Assembly (NCBI RefSeq): GCF_000150955.2
Contig: NC_011673.1
Span: 310,001 to 374,000 of the forward strand
DNA length: 64,000 nt
From: Phaeodactylum tricornutum CCAP 1055/1
Taxonomy: Eukaryota > Bacillariophyta > Bacillariophyceae > Surirellales > Neidiaceae
Reading direction: 5' to 3'
Made by a program: the position numbers and the translations under genes. This document shows positions 32,426 to 43,629 of the stretch, piece after piece; the first letter of the stretch is position 1; the number at the start of each line of letters is the position of its first letter. The notes under the pieces are model-generated. The model saw only the letters and a list, made by a program, of their open reading frames with translations. It was not told the origin of the DNA and did not search any database.

Positions 32426-34486
32426 TTATAGTTTACTACGCTGCTGTTCGTCCAGTCTTTCCAAAAGAGATGCCACGTTCGCTTCCGTTAGCACCAAGTC
32501 CTCTCGAACGTCAGCCACAATAGAATCCTTCTCGGCTGCATCATGTGATGTTTCATAGCCCGGAATTATCTGCAGACCACGCACATCATCTCGATTCTTG
32601 CACTGAAATACTGCGGTGGCGTGCTGTTGCTCAAGTAGCAGGAATGCTTCGACACGGTCTCGGATCCAAGATTCGGGGACAGTCGTGCTGAATGGAAATT
32701 CGTTGAGTAGCAATGCCCGTTGATATTTCCAAAGGGAAGATACGTCCGTTTCCCAGGGAAATTCTCCCCATCTTGGGACATCTCCAATACTCTTATCCAG
32801 TGAACTTTTTCGCGAACCTGCCATGACTTCACCAGCCATACTCACAACGGTTTCCACAACAGGTGCACCATCTGAGGTTGCATCGAAAAGAAATGACACA
32901 AGTCCAGATAATATGAATCGGTGAATACATTCGGTGTAGGCTTTAATCCCAGAGAGTCGACTTTTCTCATTCAATTTGCTATCACCTATTCCTGAAATAG
33001 ACTTCTCTGACTGGTTCGAGCTCTGCGCATCGAGACCATATCGCAGCATAGATCGAGCCGAAAGGCATAAGTCGATAAGTTCTGGTCGAATGATTTTCCA
33101 ACCAGTGTAATAACTATGTCGTTTGGCTTTCCGTCGGATGGAAAACTTTTTTTCGGATCTCATAATAGCATAAGGTGAGCTTTTCAATACCCATCCTGGA
33201 ATTATATTGTTTGGTCCACCATACGGATTGGAGGCGATCAAGGAGAAAGGCATGCATACTCGCTGAGGACCAAGCGTGGTACCAGCGGCAATTATCGAGT
33301 AGGGAGCAAACGACAAATCAACAGGGAATGTGATAACAGTCGAAAGGCCCCAGAATACTCCTTCACCGGCAACCGTTTCTTGATCAGGGATACGGCCCGT
33401 ATGATTCGAGCCAACGTTTGCACCATAGCCTACGTTGCCCCGTCCCAGTGGCCATAGCACGGAAATTAACAAAGACTGATGATGTGCGTTCGTGTTGGGG
33501 CCTAGAACAGAGGCGTGAACTTCCCCAGCAGATACATGCACATCTGGGCCCATAACGCTACTCGCAACTATAGCTTTTGGCCCAGCAACCACCTGTTCCA
33601 TCAAGAAGGTGGAGGTAACAATCGAATGATCTGTGACCGTGCAGTCCCACTGTAGAATGCAATCGCTCACGGCGGAAGCGTTGCAAATGGATGCTCCACT
33701 AAACAAAACTGCATTACTGACATTTGTAGCTGCATCCAGCCGGGCTGCAGGATACAGATATATACCATCGATAGTCGGCGTTTCTCGAACAATGCATTCC
33801 GAAGACACAACGTTAAATCGAAAGCCGATCTTATCTGGCGAGTCGCTGACAGTGTCGCGTAGGTCAGCGCTGGGATGCTTCAATTGATGCCCAACTTCTA
33901 TCATTGTGGCTTCGCATAGCAGCCGTATCTTCCTTCCCCCACCACTCTCCGGTCCGACAGTCACTGTCAAGTCTTGATAATTTCTGCTCGTTTTGCAAGA
34001 AATCGATCCGCATCGCAAAAGTATGGCTCCAGACCCCACAAAGGTATCACAAACCAGTCCATTGCCGTATACTCGAGCTCCGAGTGATAAGATGGAGTTA
34101 GAGACAAGAGCATTGTTATGAATACCCAAAGGAAGCTTAGCGTAGTCACTGGTAGTAGGTCGCAACGAAGGTCTATCGAGGATCAGAACCACCATTCCAT
34201 CAAACGCGGTTTTGGATACTTCTCGACGAAGCCGTACCGATTGATCGACGCTGCGTTCATCCTTTGACAACACGAGGCGCGTTTGTGTCCAGTCACTGCA
34301 GTGACAGCCACAATGATGCTGCAAGGCGTCGACTTCCTCGCGATACAGGGAGCGGATGACCTGTCGATCGCTGACTTCGACCACGCGTCTCAAACTCTGC
34401 GCTGCACACTCCCGCAATCGATGAATACAAGCGATTTGTGCTTCTCGCTCGGCACGACATGCTTCGAACTCGTTTAAGGCATTCAT
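32426..34486 (-). CDS. Large left-handed beta-helix protein, DUF4954-like
   Basis: A single exon of 686 residues, convergent with EB1 and only 32 bp from its stop. The N-terminus has a long helix, then REEVDALQHHCGCHCSDWTQ. From about residue 110 to 400 there are repeated short strands spaced like hexapeptide repeats (for example NALVSNSILSLGARVYGNGL, then ISCKTSRNYQDLTVTVG), as in left-handed beta-helix acyl- and nucleotidyl-transferases. The segment YGANVGSNHTGRIPDQETVA, followed by GEGVFWGLSTVITFPVDLSF and APYSIIAAGTTLGPQRV with MPFSLIASNP, matches what I recall of DUF4954, a family of bacterial proteins of about this size. The C-terminal part is helical. Catalytic activity has not been shown for the family. 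No signal peptide is seen, so a cytosolic role is most likely. Possible bacterial origin; see findings. Confidence 0.7.
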   Translation of the reverse strand: MNALNEFEACRAEREAQIACIHRLRECAAQSLRRVVEVSDRQVIRSLYREEVDALQHHCGCHCSDWTQTRLVLSKDERSVDQSVRLRREVSKTAFDGMVVLILDRPSLRPTTSDYAKLPLGIHNNALVSNSILSLGARVYGNGLVCDTFVGSGAILLRCGSISCKTSRNYQDLTVTVGPESGGGRKIRLLCEATMIEVGHQLKHPSADLRDTVSDSPDKIGFRFNVVSSECIVRETPTIDGIYLYPAARLDAATNVSNAVLFSGASICNASAVSDCILQWDCTVTDHSIVTSTFLMEQVVAGPKAIVASSVMGPDVHVSAGEVHASVLGPNTNAHHQSLLISVLWPLGRGNVGYGANVGSNHTGRIPDQETVAGEGVFWGLSTVITFPVDLSFAPYSIIAAGTTLGPQRVCMPFSLIASNPYGGPNNIIPGWVLKSSPYAIMRSEKKFSIRRKAKRHSYYTGWKIIRPELIDLCLSARSMLRYGLDAQSSNQSEKSISGIGDSKLNEKSRLSGIKAYTECIHRFILSGLVSFLFDATSDGAPVVETVVSMAGEVMAGSRKSSLDKSIGDVPRWGEFPWETDVSSLWKYQRALLLNEFPFSTTVPESWIRDRVEAFLLLEQQHATAVFQCKNRDDVRGLQIIPGYETSHDAAEKDSIVADVREDLVLTEANVASLLERLDEQQRSKL

Positions 34487-34946
34487 CGCATGTCCCGCTC
34501 GCCGTCAGTCGCCACAGTATGAGTGATATTTTTAGGTAGGAGCGTGTTTCTGACTGTGATTGTGAATGGGACGACACGATCACGGTGTGTGTGAATAGGG
34601 AAAAACAAGAATTACATGGTAACAAGGAAAGGAGGGTAATTTCAGGAGGTAGGGTTTTGAATTTGGCGACGACACGCGGCTGACTGATACCGGAAACCGT
34701 ATTTTGCACGATACAATTTAAATATTAAAAATGAAACGATTTCTGACCCCTTCGACTACAAAACCATCCTTCGGTACTGGTCGACGGCATTCCGCTCCGA
34801 GGACGATCCAACGACGATGAAGAGTCGCAGTCAATCGTTCTGTCCGCGAGAAAGCTTCTCGGATTGCGCCTGATAAGTGTTTTCATATTCCGCGTATAAC
34901 AGGCTAGAATTGAACACTTCGAACTTCAGCGAGAGGCATTCGCACC
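34487..34946. other. Divergent intergenic region
   Basis: Gap between the beta-helix protein gene (minus) and the proteasome subunit gene (plus); it should carry both promoters. No other feature is seen. Confidence 0.4.
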
Positions 34947-35764
34947 ATGGACACTGTTTTTGGGGTTCAATATGAAGGAGGAGGTATGTTATCTTGGTGT
35001 AGAAAAAATTGAAAGACTCTGCATGTTACAGGGTCTGGACTACGGGTTGCCGTGGACTGCGTCCTGTCCTAGTCTCCACACAGTCCTGACTTGTTTCCTT
35101 TTTATTTTAAGTCATTTTGGCTGCGGATCAATCGAACGCCCGGTCGATTCTGCTGTATCAGACAAACTTGGACAAGGTCAAAGAGCTGACATCACATTCG
35201 GCCATGGGCGTGAGCGGACCGAACTGCGACATGGTCAACTTTTGCGAGTAAGTAGCCACGCAACGAAAGAGGCGATTTCGATCCTCCCGAGAGAATCGCA
35301 CTAATTCTGCCGTTTCTTTTCTTTGATGTATGTTAAGATTCGTTGCCAAGAATATCAAGTTGTATGAGCTTAGTAACGATATCAAACTGTCTACTCACGC
35401 CCAGGCCAACTTTGCGCGGGGTGAGTTAGCCACTGCTCTGCGCAAAGGACCATTTCAAGTTAACACTCTCTTGGGTGGCTTTGATAACAAGGTTGGCGCA
35501 TCGCTCTACTACCTTGACTACATGGCCGCCTTGCAGAAAGTCAACTATGGGTCGCAGGGATACGCGAGCAATTTTTGTCTATCCATCATGGACAAGGAGT
35601 ACAGAGATGATTTGAACGAAGCGGACGCGGTCAAGATCGTAGAGCAATGCATCCATGAGCTACACACACGATTTCTCATCTCGCAAAAGAATTTCATTAT
35701 TAAAGTTGTGGACAAAGATGGTGTCCGGTTGTATAGCCAAGGAGCTGATCCGGCAGACAGCTAA
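34947..35764 (+). CDS. PSMB2: 20S proteasome subunit beta type-2 (beta4)
   Basis: Three exons, 34947-34983, 35112-35247 and 35338-35764, are joined by phase-1 and phase-2 introns of 128 and 90 bp (GTATGT and GTAAGT donors) to give 199 residues, the usual length for PSMB2. The sequence starts MDTVFGVQYEGG then VILAADQSNARSILLYQTNL, continues with MGVSGPNCDMVNFCEFVAKN and LLGGFDNKVGASLYYLDYMA, and ends NFIIKVVDKDGVRLYSQ. There is no propeptide and no N-terminal catalytic Thr, as expected for this non-catalytic beta subunit. It forms part of the beta ring of the core proteasome in cytosol and nucleus. Confidence 0.95.
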
Positions 35765-36136
35765 AGTAAATAGACTTACAGTCAGAAACATTCATCGAAA
35801 CAATACCGTGCTCTATCGTAATCCCAGGTTTGACGCGCCAGCTCAAAAGACTCTCTATGCTTTGTATATATATCTTTAGCTACGCAAATTGGCAAAGCTA
35901 CTTTCTAACAAGGGCACTCTTGATTCATGAAAAGATACGATTCATCGCAAGATCATTGCCTCGGATCAATAGTATTTGCAACGGTGTCTTACAAGTCGTA
36001 AAGCAAAAAAGAGTTCCAATTCGGGCTAGTTTTTCTACCTCATTTAAAAGTCGATAGATGATATGCACGATGATCGTTGATGTTTGGGAAGAGGAGTGTT
36101 TAGGTTTCAAAATGCCTTCTCCATCTGGTTTTACAG
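35765..36136. other. Convergent 3' region
   Basis: Tail-to-tail gap between the proteasome subunit and ClpX genes, presumably two 3' UTRs. No gene or repeat is seen. Confidence 0.4.
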
Positions 36137-38452
36137 CTAGGCAGCTTCCTCGTCATCCGTTTCGCCATCAATATTCACACAAATTGCACCAGCAGGAACA
36201 TCTGTAGATTCGCTTCCTTGTGCCTCTACCATGCTCTCATACTTTGCGATCGTCATGTCCGGATCTTTTAACAATATGGGTTTGCGTTCCCCTCGTACGG
36301 CTGATGCATCCACGTACACGGTGTGCACATCAGGCATGGAAGGCACAACGTACTGTGTTTCCATGAGGACCGAATCAGTAATCGATCGCAATCCTCGGGC
36401 TCCCGTACCACGTCCAAGAGCAGTTTCCGCGATTTCATCGAGACCTTCCTTGGTGACGTGGAAATTTACATCATCCATCGCAAACAAACGGCGGTACTGT
36501 TTCATAATCGAATTCCTTGGGACGGTCAAAATGTCGATGAGATTTTTCTTGTCGAGTCCCTTGGTTGCAACAATCACCGGAAAGCGACCGACAAATTCAG
36601 GAATCATCCCGTACTCTACTAGATCTTTGGGGATGGCGCTGTCAAAGTAGCGTCCTTGAACCTTGGGATCGTCAATTGCCTTCTTCATTTGTGCACCGAA
36701 CCCAATAGAGGCTGCGTCCATACGACGATTGATAATGCGTTCGAGGCCTGAAAATGCTCCTCCGCAGATAAAAAGAATATTGGTCGTATCGATCTGCAAA
36801 AAGTCGCCCCGGGGATTCTTGCGACCGGGTTCCTGTGGAAAGTGAAAAGGTCAAAGTGAGCATGGGACAATCGCCCCATTACAAGACCCGGGCATTCCAG
36901 CTACACTAACCTTTGGGACGTTGATAACATTGCCTTCTACAATCTTCAACAGCGCATGCTGAACTCCTTCTCCCGAAACGTCCCGACTGATGCTAACATT
37001 TCCCCCAGACTTGCGAATCTTGTCCGCCTCGTCGATGTAAACAATACCCCGCTGACATCGTTCTACATCTTGTCCGCTTTCAAGATATAATTTGAACAGG
37101 ATACTTTCCACATCTTCACCGACGTAGCCAGCTTGTGTCAAACAAGTTGCATCGGCAATGACCAAAGGGACGTCAATCAAACGCGCCAGTGTCTTGACGA
37201 GCAAGGTCTTTCCGCTTCCGGAGGGTCCCAACAATAAAATATTGCTTTTGTCTATTTCGCAATCTTCCACATCCCGTCCAAACAGATTGTCCGAGATGCT
37301 ATTCACATCGGGAGTTTCACGAAATGGTTGGCCGTAGGCACCAGTGGCTGGCCTTTCTTCCTTAATGTTGCCAAGTTGCCCCAAATTCATGTCGGCCAGA
37401 GTTGGTCCGTCGGGTGTCATAAATCCTTCTTCCGCTTCCCTCTTGCGCAAGTCAGCCGCTGCCTGTGCCTCGACAACAAAAATACGCTTGTAATGATTGT
37501 AGACCCCAACTGACAAGGCTACCTTCACGTTCTTTTGTCCAATTACGTATTCGTTGAGTCCTTTCATAATTTCACGCGGTGTGGGCATTCGTTTCACATC
37601 GTGCTCCTTTTCCGTCCCCGTACCTCCGCTGGTGGTTTCCGACTCGATTTCCTCGGTAACGTTACTATTGGAGCGTGCATACGCATGCGGTGGTTTGTCG
37701 GGGATATGTTGCATAATAACTTGCGGATCGCCATTGGCTTTGCGTTGCATATGAACCTGCCGTTCCAGAAGTTCTTCGTAACCAGCCTTGGTAGTGTCGT
37801 TGGCCAGCCCTGCCGTAGTCGGAGCCACATTGGGAGAAATGACGAACCAACCGGAACAAGCTGCGCAATAAAACGTATTTTCGTCAAAGTCTCCGTGTCG
37901 AAAGGTTACGTAGGTACCACATTTGGGGCAGCGATGCCGACCTCCTCCACCACTGCCGGGTCCACCCCCTCCACCGGATACCTTGCGCGCGGTCGAGACG
38001 GGACTTGCAATGCTACCGGGAAGCGGATACGGGGAAGTGCTGTTGCTTCCGTCTCCATTACCGGTAGATCCAACAGGGTCGTTGAGTTTTGATGAGATTT
38101 GAGCTCCCGATCGGAACAAGCCGTGCTTAATGTCACGGACGGTAACCGAGGTGTCACCAACGACTTGTTGGTACGACTCCTGGATTTCTCGGTCATCGTC
38201 ATCGTCAGTGTAATCGTAGGCGACAGCTACCATAGGTTCAGGAATACCTTCATTTCGAATATGTATTGAGCAATTGCTTTCACGGGATGAAGAAAGGCCG
38301 TATTCATAGTCGGCTTGGGAAGAGGCAAAGAATTTACGCGAACGAATCAATCCAGCGGAGCTACTGGATATCCACGTTCGACGAAAGAGCACAGTCGCTT
38401 TCGTGCTAGCCACGCCCATCGCGACTAACCTTTGTGATGGAGCACGGATCAT
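36137..38452 (-). CDS. clpX: Organellar ClpX, AAA+ unfoldase of the Clp protease
   Basis: Two exons, 38452-36911 and 36832-36137, with a 78-bp phase-0 intron (GTTAGT...CCACAG) encode about 745 residues. The ATG at 38452 gives [20 protein letters not shown], an Arg/Ser/Ala-rich mitochondrial-type presequence; the longer frame starts at a GTG. A C4 zinc finger (CPKC and CAAC, about residues 175-199) follows a Gly-rich linker. The AAA+ module has [20 protein letters not shown], Walker [21 protein letters not shown], Walker [11 protein letters not shown], sensor [15 protein letters not shown], and GYF-like loop sequence AGYVGED. The C-terminal domain includes [19 protein letters not shown] with the sensor-2 Arg. 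It is much longer than bacterial ClpX (about 420) because of the presequence and linkers of low complexity between the zinc finger and the AAA+ domain. It unfolds substrates for ClpP. Confidence 0.93.
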
Positions 38453-39204
38453 AATAGTGTTTGGTACTGTCGAAGTAGGGCTGCAACTTGTGTGTGAGTG
38501 TGTTACAGTGTGTACGACGCTCCGAAGAGCGAGTTCTCGGTCACAGAACACGAGATGTATCCGGAGGATGCGATGTTCTGTTTCGCTGGGTTTCGACTCG
38601 CAGCGTCGTTGTCAGGAGACACGCAAAAGTGTGTCGCGTTTGACCTATTATCAGTCTGTGATTGGGTAAATCTCTCTCGGCCTGTCTCGATTCCTTCGCG
38701 AACGAACTACGGCCTTTCGCTGAATAGAGAATGACTCGGGCGCGGAAATAGAGTCTGGACAGACAAGCCGATAGACCAACAAGGATATCTTGACACGGAA
38801 TGACGCAAGCCTTCAAAAGAAAAAGAATCCGGATAGCGAACCAATCAAAATTTACAGTTCTTACAGACGCAGACAAACGAACAGCTTCCGATGCGTGGAA
38901 TACCGTAATTCCCGGAGGAAGTCCGGAGACGGGTGCCGAAAACTCCCATCACACGTTGACAGAAAGGAATCCTGTTTGGCGGTCATCCTGAGTCCTGCCA
39001 ACCGCCATCCACGAACGACAAGAACCAACACGACTGCAACGAGCCGAACCCCAATGGGACACACGTCCACAGCGCAGAAATCGCGCGCTCGGCTCCCGCG
39101 ATAGAAATTCACCCGTTCCGTGATCGCTCGAATTTCTCTTACACTCGACCAAATCCAACACAATCATAAAATCGCCCTCGGGGGCGCTGGACAACGTCAC
39201 ACAG
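38453..39204. other. Divergent intergenic region, about 750 bp
   Basis: Gap between ClpX (minus) and the gene at 39205 (plus). Frames on both strands are open for up to 110 codons but are basic and patternless, and none matches a family. Likely promoters and 5' UTRs. Confidence 0.4.
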
Positions 39205-41149
39205 ATGCCGTACTGGTCATCTCCCCGGGTGGGGGCCATCCCTCAAGGCACCTTCACCAAAACCAACAATGGAAATAAAAAGAAGGAGCTTCATCAGAGG
39301 AAGAAGGGCATTACCATGGAGGTAAGCATCGTCCGCGAGGCCTTTTCCCAGACAGATCGAGCGATTACGTGGGTGTTAGAGCGCGTGTAGATTTGTACGC
39401 AAAATCCATACCAGATCCTTTCTGCGAAGGCAGGGAGTTGCACGAACGTTGTTCCGTGGCTATGTTTTTAGCCTTTGCAGTCATTATATTATTTTTACTA
39501 TGAGAGACCACATCGTTTGCAGAAAGATTTGGTGCGGAATGACACAACTATATTTAAGTCGATCTTTCCATTAGAACGGTCGAAGATGACCGTTTCTCCG
39601 GACCTTTCTTCCAGCCATTGATAGGACCGCTGCTTTCTCGATTGATTTTTGGATTTCACGATAACAGGGCACTAACAGCAAACCCCCCATTGGACGATTG
39701 CAGGATTTGAAGAAGCAAACAGCCCTCCGCCTGGCGCAAGAGCAACAGGAATCTCAAGGGTCATTTTCTTCTGAATCTCCCCCCGGATACGTTCCGAAAG
39801 TGGCATCGCGAAATCCTTTCGGAGTCGCAGATCCACGCCTTTTACCCGGACGAGACTCGAAGAGTTCCTTTCAAAGCCTTGCGCATTTACGTCACACTGG
39901 AAACTCAAATGGTGATTTTGCTTACAACAGGCATCGTCCGGAAGCTGCGGCAGGACCGCATCGTTTGCCTACGAATGGACTTCCCGCCGGCTCCAGCATA
40001 TCCAAGGAAGATCTGAAGGCACCGAAAGAAAGGAAGGCCTCTGAAAAGTCCAAGCTACCTTCTCACGGTCTGACCGTTCAGGAGTTGAAAGAAATGACGA
40101 AAGCCCGTTTGCAGGCGGAAGCTTCGCAGAAGCACGAAGATTCTGAGGCTGATCATTGTTGTTTGTCGTCTCTGCCTGCCTCGTCCTCCACGTTTCCACT
40201 TATCTCGGATCGTCCGACAGGAACTCCTCAACCCTCCGCTACGCCGACTTCCCTATACGGTCACCGTCCATCAAGCGTGAACTCGCGTTCGTCATTTCCA
40301 GATCAGTTAAATCGAGAAGGATGGTCGTCCAACGAATCGCGAGTGGAAGCGTGGGAAAACGCGAGTGCCAGTACTTCGGCCTCGGACTACTGGGGTTCAG
40401 AGTATTCCGACAGCCTTCGAGTCTTTCATTCGCACAGTCCGGAGAGCCATGGCCAGTCGTCTCAACGTAACCGCACTTTTTCAAGTGGTACGAATGACTC
40501 TCCTCCGGCTTTGCTAGGGTCCGCATTTTATGATCCTCAGGCCCCTTTTTCGCAGAATCGACGTCGGGCGGCGACACTGTCTCCCCACACAGGCTTGAAG
40601 CACGTTCGTGAAGATCAACCAGACTTTCCGGGTCACGATGATTTGCCTGGGTTTCCATCGTTTAGCAATGTAAGCCGCCCTCATCACCAGTCTCTGGCTC
40701 AAGATAAGGAATTGCTGACCCAGCAATCGTACCGATACCCCCCGGGATTGATTGGAAGTGACGGAAACCGCGCTCGGACATCTTCTCTACCGGCAATTTC
40801 GCGTACGTCCGAAGACTTTGGTACCGAACCTTTCCTTTCCTCACGGTTTGGAAGGGTAGACGAGGATAATGCACAACTTTTTGATCAAGTCTTCCGAGAT
40901 ACGGCTACCGATCATGGCACGTCGTCGCTTGATTTAATTGGCGGTATAGAGATTCTTGGTATTTCGGGATCGAGAAATAGTGGTTTCGGTGCCGGAATGC
41001 AATTGGACAACCGTCTACGAGCTGCTACTTGGAGCGAGCCTAGCACGGATTTGTTTGGGCCAATTGGAAGTGGACGCGATACCTTATCGTCGATCCTCAA
41101 TCTCTCGAGCGCGGACGAAAGGCCTTCATTCTTACCTCCCGACTTGTAG
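39205..41149 (+). CDS. Disordered Ser/Pro-rich protein with a repeated LTxxELKxxT motif
   Basis: Two exons are inferred, 39205-39321 and 39704-41149, with a 382-bp intron (GTAAGC...TTGCAG, phase 0), giving 520 residues. The joint restores ITMEDLKKQTALRLAQEQQE at the end of the first exon. A second copy of this motif, LTVQELKEMTKARLQAEASQ, lies at about residues 162-181. The rest is Ser/Pro/Arg/Gln-rich and mostly disordered, and ends ILNLSSADERPSFLPPDL. The protein has no signal peptide, TM segment or catalytic motif. The repeated helical motif may be a protein-binding element, and the Ser/Arg/Pro content would suit a regulatory or RNA-related adaptor; both are guesses. The start ATG at 39205 is the first in frame with the first exon; an internal ATG at 39316 is the only other. 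Confidence 0.6.
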
Positions 41150-41641
41150 ATCCTGCGCTACATTGGGGCCCCATGTTTCGGTTGGTCTTTTTGTTAAAAT
41201 ACTTGATGATTGAGTCTTTGATATAAATGTGGAGAAAAATTCCTTCGATTCGGGATTGTTGAGCTTGAAACGGCTCTCCTTATCTCGACATACGGAGTTG
41301 ATGAATGGTTTTGGTCCAGTCCGACGAAATCGTTGTTATCGCTGGATTGTGTGTTGTTAGCGTTCACGTGTGTGGCAGATTTGGAGAGAGAGCTTGTACA
41401 ATGTCCTTCCAGAAAAAGAAAAATATATATTAGTGATAAAGGTAGTGCGTGCGTTTACGTAAGAAAAGTTATTGTTCATACTTCTGACCGTATGGGTCTC
41501 TTTTTCACCACGAATTACAAGTTACAGAAATAAGACTGTTCACAGTTATGTAAAGGTTGCAATAGATAACAAAAACGCACCCTACTATCCTAACCTTGTG
41601 CGTAGGCTATGTTAACGGTTGTCACTGACTCTGAACGCTCT
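41150..41641. other. Convergent 3' region
   Basis: Tail-to-tail gap between the motif-repeat protein and the GNAT gene. A 66-codon frame (41333-41533) has no family likeness. Probably 3' UTRs. Confidence 0.4.
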
Positions 41642-43155
41642 CTAGACTTTCTTGTTCCTGATCAGGAGTGCATTTTCTTGCTCTGTGCGCTTCTGCTCTT
41701 TCAACACACGGGTCTGCTCATCAAATTCTTCTTCTTTCTTCTCGTTCATTGAGTCGACGCGAAAAGCTGCATCGCCATACAGTTCCTTAAAAATAGCTAC
41801 CCGAGCACCCCGTTTCCAATCGCTGTTGAGTAAGCCATAGATATTACTGTCTCGGCTTGATTCTTTCACAACCATGTGCTTGTACAAAACTCCTTCTAGG
41901 GTGAATCCTAACCGCATCGCCAGTTTGCGCTTATCACTATCTAGCGCATCGATGGAGATCTGCAGGCGGCGGTATCCGTATGCAAAGAGACGGTCCATGA
42001 GTAAAAAGCATGATTCAAGTAGTTCGCGACTTCCTTCTTGAGTTGGCTGCATGAGCGGAGGTTCCAGCTGAATTGTCAAGTTTTGTGGATCATCTTTGCT
42101 CAATAGAATACATCCCATCAACTTGTCAGTGATGTTGTTGACAATGGCAAAAGCTGCTTCATTCATGAGGTGCATGAAGATAAAAGAATTTCGCATAGCC
42201 TTCGCATCTTCAAACGGACCGTCCTCCAAGAAACCCCATATTTCCTCGGGATCGAAAGACTTGTTTTCGAGACCTGCATCACCAGAAGTGAGGTTGTAAA
42301 GGCCTTCCAAATGGCGGTCGACTTCTAGCGCCTCCAATCGGATGTAACGGCCTATAATATCATTTGGACGATATTTGAAAAGCTTCACATACTTATCATC
42401 GGTTGCCAGGTTCATGCAGCTGGTAGCTTCGTATAATCGGCCGTAAGAACGACGGTAGGAGACGCTTGTGTAAGGGCCGCATCCAGCAAATGCACGTGCG
42501 TAAGCTTCGAAGCGTGCTTCGGGACGTCCAGAGAGGACAGCACCTACGAACGAAAGGGATCAATTAGACGTTGCCGCGATCCTATCTCAAATTGAAACCT
42601 CCACAACGTACCGCCGGGTCGCTCCTGGCATTTTCGGTACGCGTCAACGTAGTTCTCCTCGTAGTGCGGTGGAAAATAGCGACGAATTTCTCTTTTCTTT
42701 TCCTCCGTGACAGATTCATTGGCAAGTTCCGAGAGGCCGTCTAATCGTTGTGGAGCCACATTCGATAGCATTTTGGTGAGCGAAGTGAGTTTTTCGGTCG
42801 TCGGTGGATCCGGGTAGTTGCGAACCATTCGCTCGCGGCCCTCCAACAAACGCTCCAAAAGTAGAGCGCGCTGGGCACGAGCGTCACGCGAAGAGAGCAA
42901 GGTCGCATCGCCCGTCTGAGCTTGTTCCTCCAGGCGCTTGAAAGTTCCTCCCAAAGTTAAAAGTGTAAGAACAGCAATGACGGTCAATAGAAAAACGAGG
43001 CAGCCGAAGGCGATTCCGTATCGTTGGGCCTGAGGCATATCGGCAAGACCGAATGCTTCGAGTAGATTGTCAAAGGATCCGAAGATGGCCGTAACCTCCT
43101 TGAAAGCCTTACGAAGCTTTTCGAAGTCATCGGATCCGTCATTCGTGTATCCCAT
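41642..43155 (-). CDS. N-terminal TM/coiled region fused to a GNAT acetyltransferase
   Basis: Two exons, 43155-42612 and 42543-41642, join across a 68-bp phase-1 intron (GTACGT...TCGTAG), giving 481 residues. After a short N-terminus (MGYTNDGSDDFEKLRKAFKE) there is one TM helix, YGIAFGCLVFLLTVIAVLTL, at about residues 45-70. A charged helical segment follows (SRDARAQRALLLERLLEGRE and nearby). The joint reads RPGGAVLSGRPEARFEAYAR. From about residue 235 the GNAT fold begins: RYIRLEALEVDRHLEGLYNL, IVNNITDKLMGCILLS, GYRRLQISIDALDSDKRKLA and MRLGFTLEGVLYKHMVVKES, the pattern of RimJ/RimL-type acetyltransferases (Acetyltransf_3). A Glu/Lys-rich tail ends the protein. Substrate unknown. The single TM segment suggests a membrane-anchored acetyltransferase. 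Confidence 0.8.
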
Positions 43156-43629
43156 AGTGGAAAGGCCGTGCTATTCCCAGACCAAATCTCAACAAGGCAC
43201 TTTCAGTGAATAAAAGTCAAAGTGCTGCGACACTCTTACATTGGCGACCAAAAACAAGCGCGTTTGTCGACGGAAAACTTGCAGTAAACAGTAATGACAT
43301 TAAAAATGGTGTGCATTGGTTTTACACCTACCACACCAACTGGAGATAGCAGGGAAGTTACCATATCTAGGCTTTTGTGCTACTAGAAGAGCCTATTCTC
43401 TCTCGTCTGCGACGGAAAATTTTCACAACGTACACATGTCTTTGTTCCTTGCTCTCTATTTTAACAATAGATTGCAATGAGCGAGGGACTAAGAATACTT
43501 GGAATCCGATTTATTCTCCCGAACGATCCAAAAAGGTACAGCTCTTCTATGCTTATTGATCACTAGGCAACAGTTGTACAATGCAAGTGAATCCAATCCC
43601 TGATGAATAGCTAAATACTGCGTTTGCGT
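43156..43629. other. Intergenic region, no gene seen
   Basis: This separates two minus-strand genes: the promoter of the TM-GNAT gene and the 3' UTR of RER1. No other feature is seen. Confidence 0.4.

Noticed and set aside
38498-39104. Frames up to 111 codons in the ClpX promoter region
   Set aside because: Basic, patternless and closed on both sides; more likely promoter and UTR.
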